NCBI GenBank assembly: GCA_034933685.1
Contig: JAYFNB010000025.1
Location: 55,745 to 119,744, forward strand
DNA length: 64,000 bases
From: UBA8514 sp034933685
Lineage (GTDB): Bacteria > Bacillota > Clostridia > Lachnospirales > Anaerotignaceae
Direction: 5' to 3'
Shown here piece by piece: positions 43,492 through 52,306 of the stretch. A program made the position numbers and the translations under genes. The notes under the pieces are model-generated. The model did no database searches, was not told the DNA's origin, and was given only the letters and a program-made list of their open reading frames with translations. The stretch's first letter is position 1; every line of letters starts with the position of its first letter.

Positions 43492-44651
43492 CTACTTCCG
43501 TTGTAAACTTATTACTTCTTTTTCATTATCATTCTGATTTAAATATCCCTTTGGTAGATTAAGAATATTCTCTACCAAACCACTTGATAAGGTTACGTTG
43601 TTTCCTTGTAATGTATTTAAAAAATCTGAACCTGTAACACCATCTTCTTCAATAATCATCTTCATCGCTTGTTTTATATACCGTGGTTTAATTAATGGCG
43701 TTTCCCTATCAAATGGCTCTGCGGTCCTATAACCTTTTTGAGATAACTGCTTCATCAAATATTGATATTGATTTTGTGTTATAATATCCAAATTTTTAGC
43801 TCTTACTATCAATGCTGCCGCTGAAACATGATATTTTCTTTTTAATTGAATATATAAGTTCAAATCAACTTTTGATGTAGTCATCAAATCATTTGTATAT
43901 ACCTCTCTTGGAATAAGCAATGCTCCAGCAAATCGATGCATTGTATCTTCCATTTCCTTATATTCTAATTTTGTAAGATCATTTACATTAAAGTAATCAT
44001 CCAATAATATATGACCCAGTTCATGCGCCGCACTGAAATTTCTTCTGAACGCATTTTCCTTATCAGTACCTAGTATCACAATTGCCATAGGTTTTTTTTC
44101 AATCTGCATAACTTGACTGTATGCATCTATTTTTGCACTATCTGTAAATACATCAGTAACAATTATTCCATGTCTTTCCATCTCATCTATAATGTTGCAA
44201 ATTGGCTGATTTTCTGGAATCCCCCATGATCGCCTTACACTTTCAGCTAAAGTTTCAACATCAATTTCTTCATTGTCTTTTAATTCGTATAAAGATAACG
44301 ATGGAAATTCTATATATTCCCCAATTGTATTGACTATATTAGCAAACAATCTAACTCGTTCAATTTGTGCCATTCTCTCTTTATTCGACGTTGCTGCCAA
44401 AGATCGAAAGTACGTATCACCAAAAACCATTTTCTTCCTTTCACTTTGATAAAAATACTCTCTTGGAAATCCTAATACTGAAATCAACTTAAGTAACACT
44501 TCTAGTTTCGGTTCTGATTTATTCGTTTCATATTGAGATATTCCTGTTTTGATACAGCAACATTCCCAGCCAAATCCGATATTGTCATTTTATTAAAAAG
44601 CCTTGCTAATTTTAACCTTTCTCCATTAAAAAATGTTAAATTCTCAGACAT
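43492..44651 (-). pseudogene. HTH-XRE plus ImmA/IrrE metallopeptidase, single-base frameshift
   Basis: The N-terminal HTH starts at 44651: NGERLKLARLFNKMTISDLAGNVAVSKQ. Near 44545 one base is missing, and the other frame resumes with GISQYETNKSEPKLEVLLKLISVLGFP and runs to 43492. The second part has the zinc protease site AAHELGHILLDD (HExxH) and the DTMHRFAGALLIPRE helix. In ICEBs1-like elements ImmA cuts a repressor to switch the element on; fused HTH-ImmA proteins often act as phage-defence or toxin-antitoxin regulators. Only the protease part could be translated, from the GTG at 44499 and without its DNA-binding domain. Confidence 0.7.
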
Positions 44652-44667
44652 AATTTTATTCCTCAAT

Positions 44668-45405
44668 TCATTTTACTTTAATTTTTGTTTTCTCTGTATC
44701 TACTCGTTTAATATTTGCTTTTCTCTGTAACAATATTACGTCATCACTTACCGCACTTTCTTGTGCTGAACTCTCTGAAAGATCATATTCAGCATCGAGG
44801 AACATCGTCCAATTTTCTTCTTTATAAAAATTTAAACCTTTAGCAGGTATAATCCCCTTCATATCTATTACATTCCCATATTTATCGCTATCGAAAGCTA
44901 TTAGTACATATCTCTTTATTTTTGCATCAAATTTTTGAGTCATAGATACAAGAATTTTTTCAAGAACTATATTTTGTTCTGCATCATACATGTCAGTATT
45001 AAATAATGATAACTGTTCGTTTACTGATTCATATTTCGATGATAAATCATCATTTAATTTACTTAACGCATTTAAGTAATGAAATAAATGATTGCTAATC
45101 TTCTTTTGAATATTTGCCAAATTTTTATCTCTCATTAAGGTATATAAGTACCTCACTTCTTTATCAAAGATACCAAGAAATTTCCATCTTCCTCTGCTCA
45201 TAATGATTATTTGAAACCGATCAGCTGGAATGCTATCTGAAATACACTTATTTATATAATTCCAGATTTCCCCCTCCCTTCCATTGTCCATAGAAAAATT
45301 ATTTTCTTCAACATGTTCCTTATAAAGATAGTTAGCATCTGGAATTGCAGACGCAATCATATGGATATATTCAATATCCAATGGGATGTTTTTAGTATAC
45401 TTCAT
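44668..45405 (-). CDS. Hypothetical partner of the ImmA/IrrE protein (DUF5986-like)
   Basis: 245 residues, no signal or membrane segment. It begins KYTKNIPLDIEYIHMIASAIP and contains FQIIIMSRGRWKFLGIFDKEVRYLYTLMRDKN, followed by a long helix and VLIAFDSDKYGNVIDMKGIIPAKG. It is upstream of, and 17 bases from, the HTH-ImmA gene, an arrangement I have seen for proteins called DUF5986, though I cannot confirm the name. The pairing suggests a two-gene module like a toxin and its regulator. No catalytic motif is evident. Confidence 0.55.
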   Translation of the reverse strand: MKYTKNIPLDIEYIHMIASAIPDANYLYKEHVEENNFSMDNGREGEIWNYINKCISDSIPADRFQIIIMSRGRWKFLGIFDKEVRYLYTLMRDKNLANIQKKISNHLFHYLNALSKLNDDLSSKYESVNEQLSLFNTDMYDAEQNIVLEKILVSMTQKFDAKIKRYVLIAFDSDKYGNVIDMKGIIPAKGLNFYKEENWTMFLDAEYDLSESSAQESAVSDDVILLQRKANIKRVDTEKTKIKVK

Positions 45406-45635
45406 TTTAAATTTCTTTCTATCAATTTATTATACAACCATATTACCATATACAGGTTTTTTGTTAAGTCGTTTTTCCAAACTAATATTTTTCTCTAATA
45501 TCCTTTTATTTTCAAACTAATTTTCTAGTCTAATAATTGTATAATTTAAATTATGGTGGTTCAATGGTGGAACTGTGAAATATATTTAAGGGTGAGACAC
45601 CATTTGATGTCTCTAGGTGGTGAGAATATGTCGGA

Positions 45636-45902
45636 TTATGTATAATAAGCAGGGAAATAAAAAGAGGAAAATCGCCAAAACATATTAAAAAAGGAAAACT
45701 CTTGTGTTTGCCAAAAATCTAATCGAAAAACGGAGAGATCGATATCCGCTTTTATATAGCCATATAAATTAATTTTACCTTCCAACATGCTCTTATAGAA
45801 GTCTATAAAATTTGTTTCCATATTCTCTATTTTAATAGCCATACTTTTAGATTCATTCAGTATAAAAATAGACATGTAAAATACATGAAGTAACTGCTGC
45901 AT
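45636..45902 (-). CDS. Hypothetical small protein (weak)
   Basis: A frame of at most 88 codons; from an internal ATG it would read AIKIENMETNFIDFYKSMLEGKINLYGYIKADIDL. No ribosome site is visible at any start. The composition is plausible for a protein, but no family is recognised. It lies in the 1-kb gap 45406-46438, with the 59-codon frame just upstream; together they may be remnants of one region. Confidence 0.2.
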   Translation of the reverse strand: MQQLLHVFYMSIFILNESKSMAIKIENMETNFIDFYKSMLEGKINLYGYIKADIDLSVFRLDFWQTQEFSFFNMFWRFSSFYFPAYYT

Positions 45903-45927
45903 AAGAAAAAAACGTGCTTGTATATAT

Positions 45928-46107
45928 TTACAGGGACTTCGCCTTGCTTATTGGAAAACCCCTAGATTCGATAAAATCTATTATAAGAATTACTTCTTCA
46001 GAATTCAAGTACAAAACTTTAGTAGCTAATTCCATTTCTACCGCTGCTTTCATATAATCAAAATGATTTATGGGAGAGTTAATTTCATTGGTACTTAACA
46101 TTTTCAT
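45928..46107 (-). CDS. Possible 59-residue protein
   Basis: A complete frame reading from MKMLSTNEINSPINHFDYM to SRGFPISKAKSL. Composition is protein-like (regular Leu/Glu/Lys pattern, predicted helices AAVEMELATKVLYL and EEVILIIDFIES). There is no strong ribosome site. The gap 46108-46438 holds a candidate promoter, TTGAAT-18-TAAAAT (46289-46318), for the kinase gene and nothing else. Confidence 0.35.
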   Translation of the reverse strand: MKMLSTNEINSPINHFDYMKAAVEMELATKVLYLNSEEVILIIDFIESRGFPISKAKSL

Positions 46108-46288
46108 TAAATAAGGTTTATTATTTTTTATAACTATACGAAATGTAAGTGCTTATTTTCCTCTATAAACGCAATAATTCTATATTTATCATATTTCATT
46201 TCGTAGATACACAATCATCTACATCGAGAACTTTTTTATCAACTTACTTCTTAAGGGTTTTAGTATATAAAACATCTGTTTATTTTAA

Positions 46289-46318
46289 TTGAATTTTAAG
46301 TTTCAAATATGGTAAAAT
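46289..46318 (+). promoter_or_regulatory. Candidate promoter of the KdpD-like kinase operon
   Basis: TTGAAT (46289-46294), 18 bases, TAAAAT (46313-46318), 120 bases ahead of the kinase start. Confidence 0.35.
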
Positions 46319-46438
46319 GTTTTAACTAAATTTAATGTAGTTTCTATTTTCAACCTTTTTAATTTATAGTACATATTTATGTTAGCCATTCAATTTTAAA
46401 ATGTACCTAGTTCAACAATATTTTAGGAGGTATGATAC

Positions 46439-47965
46439 ATGAAAACCTATAAAAATAAAGAATTTAGCAAAATTATTATATATGTTTTAATAACAATATC
46501 AATAATTACCGTTGCAACTGGTATCGGCTGGATATTTCGCTATGTTGGGTTTCCTGAAACCAATATCGTTATTGTTTATCTCCTCTCAATACTGATAATT
46601 ACCCGTTTTACTTTAGGATATGCTTATGGTATTGTAGCATCGGTTGTTGCCACTTGTGCTTTCAACTATTTTTTTACAAAACCTTACTACACGCTTTCCG
46701 TCAACGATCCCTCTTATCTAGTTACTTTTGGAATTATGACCATTACATCAATTATTACCAGTGCCCTTACTTCAAAAGTGAAGCAAAACGTTTTAGAAGC
46801 ACAAGAAAAGGAAGCTGAAACAAGTGCTCTCTTTCAACTTACGAACCGGCTGACTGACGCCTGCGATATTGCTGATATTGCAAGTATAACAACAAATACC
46901 ATCAGCGGTATCATGAATTGTCATGCCGCCTGTTTGTGCTTTGATGAAAGCGGTCAGCCAGAACATAGCTTTATTCAACAACAAAGTGCTAATAAGCAAG
47001 TACGTCGAGAAGTTGACGATACTTCTGCACTAAAATACAGTATCGAGAGTCTACGAAGTGGCTATATAAAGAGCGATGAGTTCTACGACTGGCCAATTTA
47101 TGGCAGAGAATCTATATTGGGTATTCTGAGAATACCTAAAGAAAACGCTGTTTCCATGGGCGAGCCTCAAAAACGTCTGTTGCATTCTATGATTGAAAGT
47201 ACGGCACTTGCCATGGACCGTTTTCGCAGTGCACAACAACAGCAAAAATCAAGAGAAGAAACTGTTCAGGAACGATATCGCAGTAATATTTTACGTGCTA
47301 TTTCTCATGATCTCCGCACCCCTCTTTCTGGTATTATGGGGACGTCTGAAATGCTTATGGGTATGACTGATAAAGATGATATGAGATACACCTTGGCACA
47401 AGGTATTCATAAAGATGCTGACTGGCTGCATTCTCTGGTTGAAAATATTTTAAGTCTTACTCGCTTACAAGATGGAAGGCTGGCAATCACAAAACAGTTG
47501 GAAGCAGTAGAAGAAGTTGTTGGCGGAGCCGTCAATCATATCATGAAACGGTATCCAGAATATGAAGTCACCGTAAATGTTCCCGATGAAGTGCTGATGG
47601 TCCCCATGGATGCAAGATTAATAGAACAGGTGCTTATCAATTTGCTTGAAAATGCCATTAAGCATTCATTGCCAGATTGTGAAATCTGCATTTCCGTCAT
47701 CCAAGAAAATAACAATGCTGTATTCTCTGTTGCTGACCTAGGGTGCGGAATTGCTGCTTCAGATTTACCAAATATTTTTAAGATGTTTTACACCACCAGC
47801 TCAGGAGCAGCTGATGGACAGCGTAGCGTGGGCTTGGGACTTCCCATATGCGAGGCGATTATCAAGGCACACGGAGGAAAAATAGAGGGGCATAACCGTT
47901 CAAGTGGACGTGGCTCCGAGTTTATATTTATGTTACCAAAGGAGGAATCAAATCATGGAGAATAA
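46439..47965 (+). CDS. KdpD-like sensor histidine kinase, short form
   Basis: 508 residues after AGGAGGT. About three to four membrane helices (12-33, 42-80, 92-113) form the DUF4118 domain of KdpD. A GAF-like segment (about 130-250) and a coil follow, then HisKA with ISHDLRTPLSGIMG (phosphorylated His, about 290), N-box NLLENAIKHS, and GLGLPICEAIIKAHGG. The 350-residue cytosolic KdpD/UspA sensor part of E. coli KdpD is missing. It overlaps the response regulator by 11 bases. In this place it probably senses potassium or osmotic stress and controls the Trk genes downstream. Confidence 0.87.
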   Translation: MKTYKNKEFSKIIIYVLITISIITVATGIGWIFRYVGFPETNIVIVYLLSILIITRFTLGYAYGIVASVVATCAFNYFFTKPYYTLSVNDPSYLVTFGIMTITSIITSALTSKVKQNVLEAQEKEAETSALFQLTNRLTDACDIADIASITTNTISGIMNCHAACLCFDESGQPEHSFIQQQSANKQVRREVDDTSALKYSIESLRSGYIKSDEFYDWPIYGRESILGILRIPKENAVSMGEPQKRLLHSMIESTALAMDRFRSAQQQQKSREETVQERYRSNILRAISHDLRTPLSGIMGTSEMLMGMTDKDDMRYTLAQGIHKDADWLHSLVENILSLTRLQDGRLAITKQLEAVEEVVGGAVNHIMKRYPEYEVTVNVPDEVLMVPMDARLIEQVLINLLENAIKHSLPDCEICISVIQENNNAVFSVADLGCGIAASDLPNIFKMFYTTSSGAADGQRSVGLGLPICEAIIKAHGGKIEGHNRSSGRGSEFIFMLPKEESNHGE

Positions 47966-48653
47966 AAATGAACAAATCTTAATTGTCGAGGATGACTCCC
48001 AGATTCGAAATTTTATTTGCTATTCACTGAGGCAGGAAGGTTTCTCCTATACAACTGCTGCAACGGCACAAGGTGCTCTATCAACACTTGTTTCCGAACA
48101 AATTGATCTTATGCTCCTTGACCTTGGTCTTCCGGATTTTGACGGCATGGAAGTTATCAAAAAAGTTCGTGAGTGGTCGGAAATACCTATCATAGTAGTT
48201 TCAGCTCGTGACCAAGACAAGGAAAAGGCAGCAGCTTTGGATAGCGGCGCAGATGATTATCTCACAAAACCCTTTTCGTCCACAGAACTTATGGCACGCA
48301 TCCGAGTTGCACTTCGACACTTGCATAAGGCAGGCGGAATGAAGCCTCAGACAAGCCTCACTGTAGGTGGACTTCTGATTGATTTCAACAAACGTTTGGT
48401 TTATCTTGACAACACCGAACTGCATACAACACCATTGGAATATAGTTTGCTTTCCTTGTTTTTTCGCAACATAGGAAAAGTACTCACTACCAAATATATT
48501 ATCAAAGAAATCTACGGCATAGGCTATGGCTCTGATACTCAGGCACTTCGCAAACTGATGGCAGGATTGCGGCGCAAAATTGAAAACAACCCAGCAAAAC
48601 CACGATACATTCTGACTGAAATCGGGGTAGGATACCGTCTTTCAGATGTATAA
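47955..48653 (+). CDS. KdpE-like response regulator (OmpR family)
   Basis: 232 residues from the ATG at 47955, after AAAGGAGG. Receiver: ILIVEDDSQIRNF (acidic pocket), MLLDLGLPDFDGMEV (phospho-Asp), VVSARDQ and DDYLTKPF (Lys). Winged-helix output: LTVGGLLIDFNKRLVYLD, PLEYSLLSLFFRNIGKVLT, RKLMAGLRRKIENNP, YILTEIGVGYRL. It overlaps the kinase gene. The CTCACA repeats at 48718-48765 ahead of the Trk operon fit its class of DNA site. A terminator follows the gene. Confidence 0.93.
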   Translation: MENKNEQILIVEDDSQIRNFICYSLRQEGFSYTTAATAQGALSTLVSEQIDLMLLDLGLPDFDGMEVIKKVREWSEIPIIVVSARDQDKEKAAALDSGADDYLTKPFSSTELMARIRVALRHLHKAGGMKPQTSLTVGGLLIDFNKRLVYLDNTELHTTPLEYSLLSLFFRNIGKVLTTKYIIKEIYGIGYGSDTQALRKLMAGLRRKIENNPAKPRYILTEIGVGYRLSDV

Positions 48654-48674
48654 ATAGAAATTTCATCGTTCTTT

Positions 48675-48714
48675 AAAGACCGCTTTGGGGTAACCCCTGA
48701 TGCGGTCTTTTTCA
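48675..48714 (+). terminator. Terminator after the two-component genes
   Basis: AAAGACCGC (48675-48683) pairs with GCGGTCTTT (48702-48710); an inner GGGGT/ACCCC adds to it, and T follows. Confidence 0.8.
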
Positions 48715-48717
48715 ATT

Positions 48718-48781
48718 CTCACAGCATTCTCACAAGAAGCTATGTTATCTCACACCGACTTCACAGCTTCTTTGTTATGAT
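48718..48781 (+). promoter_or_regulatory. OmpR/KdpE-type direct repeats and -10 of the Trk operon
   Basis: CTCACA at 48718, 48729 and 48749, and TTCACA at 48760. The pairs are spaced exactly 11 bases, one helical turn, as in OmpR-family operators; E. coli KdpE also binds T-rich TTnACA repeats. TATGAT (48776-48781) lies ten bases after the last repeat without a -35, as expected for an activator-dependent promoter. Confidence 0.55.
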
Positions 48782-48815
48782 AAGCATGTAAAAACCATGA
48801 TGGAGGTACATATCA

Positions 48816-49220
48816 ATGGAGAGAAGAGAAGTATACAAAAACAAAGAGGATCTAATTTCCCTTTGTATGGCTGTAAAGGAATTAATTGGTACTCAGGACT
48901 ATCAAAAATGTGAAACTTTAATTTTTGATGCAATGGGGAGATATCCTCATGCACCGGAGCCTCATAATCTGTTTGGAATACTGCTTGAAAAAACAGGAGA
49001 GCATATTGCGGCCATGAAGCATTTTCGTGCAGCTTGGGCACTTGACCCCACTTATCTGCCTGCACGGCAAAACCTTGAATGCTATGGTACATTCTTTTCA
49101 AACGGCAGGTGTGTTTATGATGAAGGTGATTGCATTTCAAATGAAAGCCCAGGAAACTTTAGTAACTATAAAGTCGAATATGATTCACACGGAATTGGCC
49201 ATATCATCAGGAGGGAATAA
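48816..49220 (+). CDS. TPR-containing hypothetical protein of the Trk operon
   Basis: 134 residues after GGAGGT. Two TPR-like helical repeats: YQKCETLIFDAMGRYPHAPEPHNLFGILLEKTG and EHIAAMKHFRAAWALDPTYLPARQNLECYG. A less ordered C-terminal tail follows, containing DSHGIGHIIRR. No signal peptide. It is the first gene of the K+ uptake unit and stops two bases before the first trkA. It may be an adaptor for the Trk complex; no direct evidence. Confidence 0.65.
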   Translation: MERREVYKNKEDLISLCMAVKELIGTQDYQKCETLIFDAMGRYPHAPEPHNLFGILLEKTGEHIAAMKHFRAAWALDPTYLPARQNLECYGTFFSNGRCVYDEGDCISNESPGNFSNYKVEYDSHGIGHIIRRE

Positions 49221-49222
49221 AT

Positions 49223-49693
49223 ATGAAACGATTAACAAGCAAACAAGAATATGAGAACTACATAATCATCATCGGATGCGGCAGGCTGGGGGCTAATCTT
49301 GCAAATACTCTTTCAGACGGAGGCGGAAATGTTCTGATTATTGATAAAAACAAGGACTCTTTTCGTAAACTGTCACCCTCTTTTGGAGGACTTTCCATCA
49401 TTGGCGATGCTACTGACATTGATGTAATGCAGGAAGCACAGATAAGCAATGCAAGTGCCGTAATTGCTGTTACCAATAACGATAATGCTAACATTATGGC
49501 AGCCCAGATAGCACGAGAAATGTTTCACATTAAGCGTGTCATCGCCAGGCTCTATGATCCCGAAAGAGAGTATGTCTATCACGAATTCGGTATCGAAACC
49601 ATTTGCCCAGCAGTTTTGTCTGCAAAAGAAATAGATAAAATATTATCCCAAAATGATTTGCAAAAGGATGTAATTAAGGAGGAAAAACAATGA
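49223..49693 (+). CDS. TrkA-N (RCK) protein, single-domain regulator of K+ uptake
   Basis: 156 residues after AGGAGGG. One Rossmann RCK domain: IIIIGCGRLGANLANTLSDGGGNVLIIDKN for NAD/ATP/ADP, then FGGLSIIGDATDIDVMQEA, and SAVIAVTNNDNANIMAAQIAREMFHIKRVIARLYDP. It lacks the C-terminal TrkA-C domain, which the next gene has. It overlaps that gene by four bases (ATGA), so the two proteins are probably made together and form a mixed ring on TrkH. Confidence 0.88.
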   Translation: MKRLTSKQEYENYIIIIGCGRLGANLANTLSDGGGNVLIIDKNKDSFRKLSPSFGGLSIIGDATDIDVMQEAQISNASAVIAVTNNDNANIMAAQIAREMFHIKRVIARLYDPEREYVYHEFGIETICPAVLSAKEIDKILSQNDLQKDVIKEEKQ

Positions 49694-50355
49694 AAACGAA
49701 GGTATTGCTTATTGGCGGAAGAAATAAAGCAAAATCCCTTGCAACTTCTTTAATTAGCAAGGGATACCATGTAACCGTAATAAATGATACTTATGAAGAC
49801 TGCTTGAAACTTGCTGAAATCGATAAACTTACGGTTATTAATGGGGATGGGACAAGACCGTTTGTGCTGGAAGATGCATGTGCAGGCGATGCAGATATAG
49901 CAATTGCAATGACTGCAAAGGATGAAGAAAATCTAGTTATTTGTGAATTGTGTAAGAAAAGATTCCACGTTGCTAAAACAGTATCCCTCTTAACCGACCC
50001 TAAAAAAACGGATTTTTTTTACAAGATGGGAATAGACAGTGTTGTTTGCTCAATTACTGCCATCACAGGCATTATTGAACAGCAGGCTTTTTTAGACAAA
50101 ATCACAACATTAATTCCCATTGGTGAGGGGCGAGTCAATATTGCCGAAGTTCCAATCCCAGGTACTTCCCCAGCTGTGGGGAAAAAGCTATGGGAAATCA
50201 ACCTCCCCAAAGAAGTTATTATTGGCTGCATTCTTCGCGGTGATGCTACAATGGTGCCAAGAGGTGATACCCGCATTCTAGAAGGAGATATGCTTGTTCT
50301 CATATCCTCTGCTAAACAAGAGATGGCGGCAATTTATGAATTAACAGGACGGTGA
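49690..50355 (+). CDS. TrkA family protein (RCK_N plus RCK_C)
   Basis: 221 residues. KVLLIGGRNKAKSLATSLISKGYHVTVIND opens the RCK_N domain but with GGRNKA instead of a canonical GxGxxG, so nucleotide binding may be altered. VINGDGTRPFVLEDACAGDADIAIAMT follows. The C-terminal 85 residues are the TrkA-C domain: NIAEVPIPGTSPAVGKKLWEINLPKEVIIGCILRGD, DTRILEGDMLVLISS. It regulates TrkH on the inner side of the membrane. The TrkH gene starts four bases later. Confidence 0.88.
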   Translation: MKTKVLLIGGRNKAKSLATSLISKGYHVTVINDTYEDCLKLAEIDKLTVINGDGTRPFVLEDACAGDADIAIAMTAKDEENLVICELCKKRFHVAKTVSLLTDPKKTDFFYKMGIDSVVCSITAITGIIEQQAFLDKITTLIPIGEGRVNIAEVPIPGTSPAVGKKLWEINLPKEVIIGCILRGDATMVPRGDTRILEGDMLVLISSAKQEMAAIYELTGR

Positions 50356-50359
50356 TTGC

Positions 50360-51835
50360 ATGACTCGTAAATTCGCAAATCGCAGTAATTATGGAAAACT
50401 CATGCTGCTAATCGGCCTTCTTGTGGCTGTTCCTTTAGTGATTGTGCCTTTTTATCCACAGGATGCTGTCCATGTTGTTTCTTTTATATGGCCTTCGTTA
50501 TTTTCAATTTTAGCAGGCAGTATTGTCTGTTTAGTTGGAAAAAAAGAAGCTTCAACGTTTGAATGGCGGTCTTCCATGGAGCGCAGCAGCATAACCGTAC
50601 TTTTTGCATGGGCGTGGGGCGTTCTTGTTGGGGCCATGCCATTCATTCTTAGCGGTCAGCTTACATTCGTTCAGGCGTTGTTTGAATCTGTCAGCGGTTG
50701 GACTACCACCGGCCTTTCCGTTATGGATGTGTCCGCTACCCCACACATCTTTCTGTTTCACCGAAGCTTTATGCAATTTTGTGGTGGATTAGGATTTGTG
50801 ATGATGATTGTTATGCTTGTGCAGGATAAGCAATCCATGAATCTGTATAATGCCGAAGGTCACCCCGACAAGCTCATGCCTAATTTAAAAAAGACAGCTC
50901 GAACCATTTGTTTAATGTACAATGGGTTTCTATTTGCAGGTATATTGGCTTATGTAATTGCGGGAATGAGTTTGTTTGATGCAGTTAACCATACAATGTG
51001 TGCATTATCTACTGGCGGATTTTCAACCAGACTAAACAGCATTGGTGAATATAAAAGTTTTTCTATTGATATTATTACAGTAATTCTGATGTTGATAGGC
51101 ACAACAAACTTTGCCGTTCTCGCTCTTCTTACAAAAAGAAAATGGCGGCAAGTTATTAGAGTCAGCGAAGTTAAATTCATGTTCCTTCTGCTTCTGGTTT
51201 TTGTACCAATTACAGCGTTTTCACTTATGAGTGGCCTAAACATGAGCATTAGAGAAGGTTTCCAGCGTGCTTTATTTGATGTCTCATCTGCTCTTTCAAC
51301 CACAGGCTACTCCAGTATGAGCTATACCTCTTGGCCACCCCTTGCAATTGGTATGTTGATATTGACAATGTTGATAGGAGGCGGAATAGGTTCAACAGCA
51401 GGAGGAATCAAAATGTCTCGAGTTTATATCATGATTCGCATTACCCTACAGAATATACGAAAACGGCTTTTGTCACCTAGAAATGTAGAAGCTGCTTATT
51501 ATTTCAGAGCACAGGGTAAAACAAAAATTGATTACACTCTAGCTATGGATACAACTGGTTTCGTATCCAGTTATCTTTGCCTTTTTATCATTGGCACATT
51601 ACTCCTTACAATAACCGCAGGTTGTTCTCTGACTGAGGCCATGTTTGAATTCGCTTCAGCACTTGGCACAGTGGGGCTGTCAATTGGCATAACCTCTCCT
51701 TATACAGGTTCGGCTACACTGGTAGTGGAGATAATTGGAATGCTTTTAGGAAGACTTGAAATTTTCATTGTATTTATAGGTGCTTATTCTATATGCTCTG
51801 CACTAAAAAGAAAACTTTTAGGAATTAGAATTTAA
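50360..51835 (+). CDS. trkH: TrkH family potassium uptake protein
   Basis: 491 residues, about ten membrane segments. Four K+-channel-like pore loops are seen: ESVSGWTTTGLSV, HTMCALSTGGFST, DVSSALSTTGYS and FEFASALGTVGLS, giving the degenerate selectivity filter with the central glycine of each repeat. The large Arg/Lys loop GGGIGSTAGGIKMSRVYIM is the conserved region after the third pore. It imports K+ with TrkA rings inside the cell. It is the last gene of the operon. Confidence 0.95.
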   Translation: MTRKFANRSNYGKLMLLIGLLVAVPLVIVPFYPQDAVHVVSFIWPSLFSILAGSIVCLVGKKEASTFEWRSSMERSSITVLFAWAWGVLVGAMPFILSGQLTFVQALFESVSGWTTTGLSVMDVSATPHIFLFHRSFMQFCGGLGFVMMIVMLVQDKQSMNLYNAEGHPDKLMPNLKKTARTICLMYNGFLFAGILAYVIAGMSLFDAVNHTMCALSTGGFSTRLNSIGEYKSFSIDIITVILMLIGTTNFAVLALLTKRKWRQVIRVSEVKFMFLLLLVFVPITAFSLMSGLNMSIREGFQRALFDVSSALSTTGYSSMSYTSWPPLAIGMLILTMLIGGGIGSTAGGIKMSRVYIMIRITLQNIRKRLLSPRNVEAAYYFRAQGKTKIDYTLAMDTTGFVSSYLCLFIIGTLLLTITAGCSLTEAMFEFASALGTVGLSIGITSPYTGSATLVVEIIGMLLGRLEIFIVFIGAYSICSALKRKLLGIRI

Positions 51836-51970
51836 AATAACAGGTTTCCATTGGATATTGGGGGACTATAAACTAAACAACGCAACGTAAATCTACAAAG
51901 TTTGAATGGGACCCTTGCACCTTTTTTCTTTATTATACATGCATGTTCATAATATTTCCATATATTGAAA

Positions 51971-52011
51971 AGGTTAAGCCTACATGTCATTTTATGACCA
52001 AGACTTAACCT
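51971..52011 (+). terminator. Nested hairpin after trkH
   Basis: AGGTTAAG (51971-51978) pairs with CTTAACCT (52004-52011), with an inner GTCAT-TTT-ATGAC stem. It may be a terminator for trkH or for leftward transcripts. The rest of 51836-52306 contains no convincing gene; near 52260 a weak hairpin AGTGC...GCACT may end the surface-protein transcript. Confidence 0.4.
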
Positions 52012-52306
52012 CTTATATCACTCTATTTTATAAAAACTCCCCATGTCATCTATATTTTCATCATTTTTTAAGGCTTAAAAATGATAGCTATTTACCTATT
52101 TTTAAGTCCAAAAACTGCACCAAACCCACAACTTGTTGTGGTTTAAACCTTATTTTCAGTCTTGCCACCACAATACGCCATCATTATTACCGCTTCAACG
52201 TGGATTGAGAGTAGCCATGTGCTATAATTTTTTTGCAATTTCTATGGCCATTTCTTAAAATCAAAACGAAGTGCCTATATTTTCTAAGCACTCCGTTCGA
52301 CTCTTA

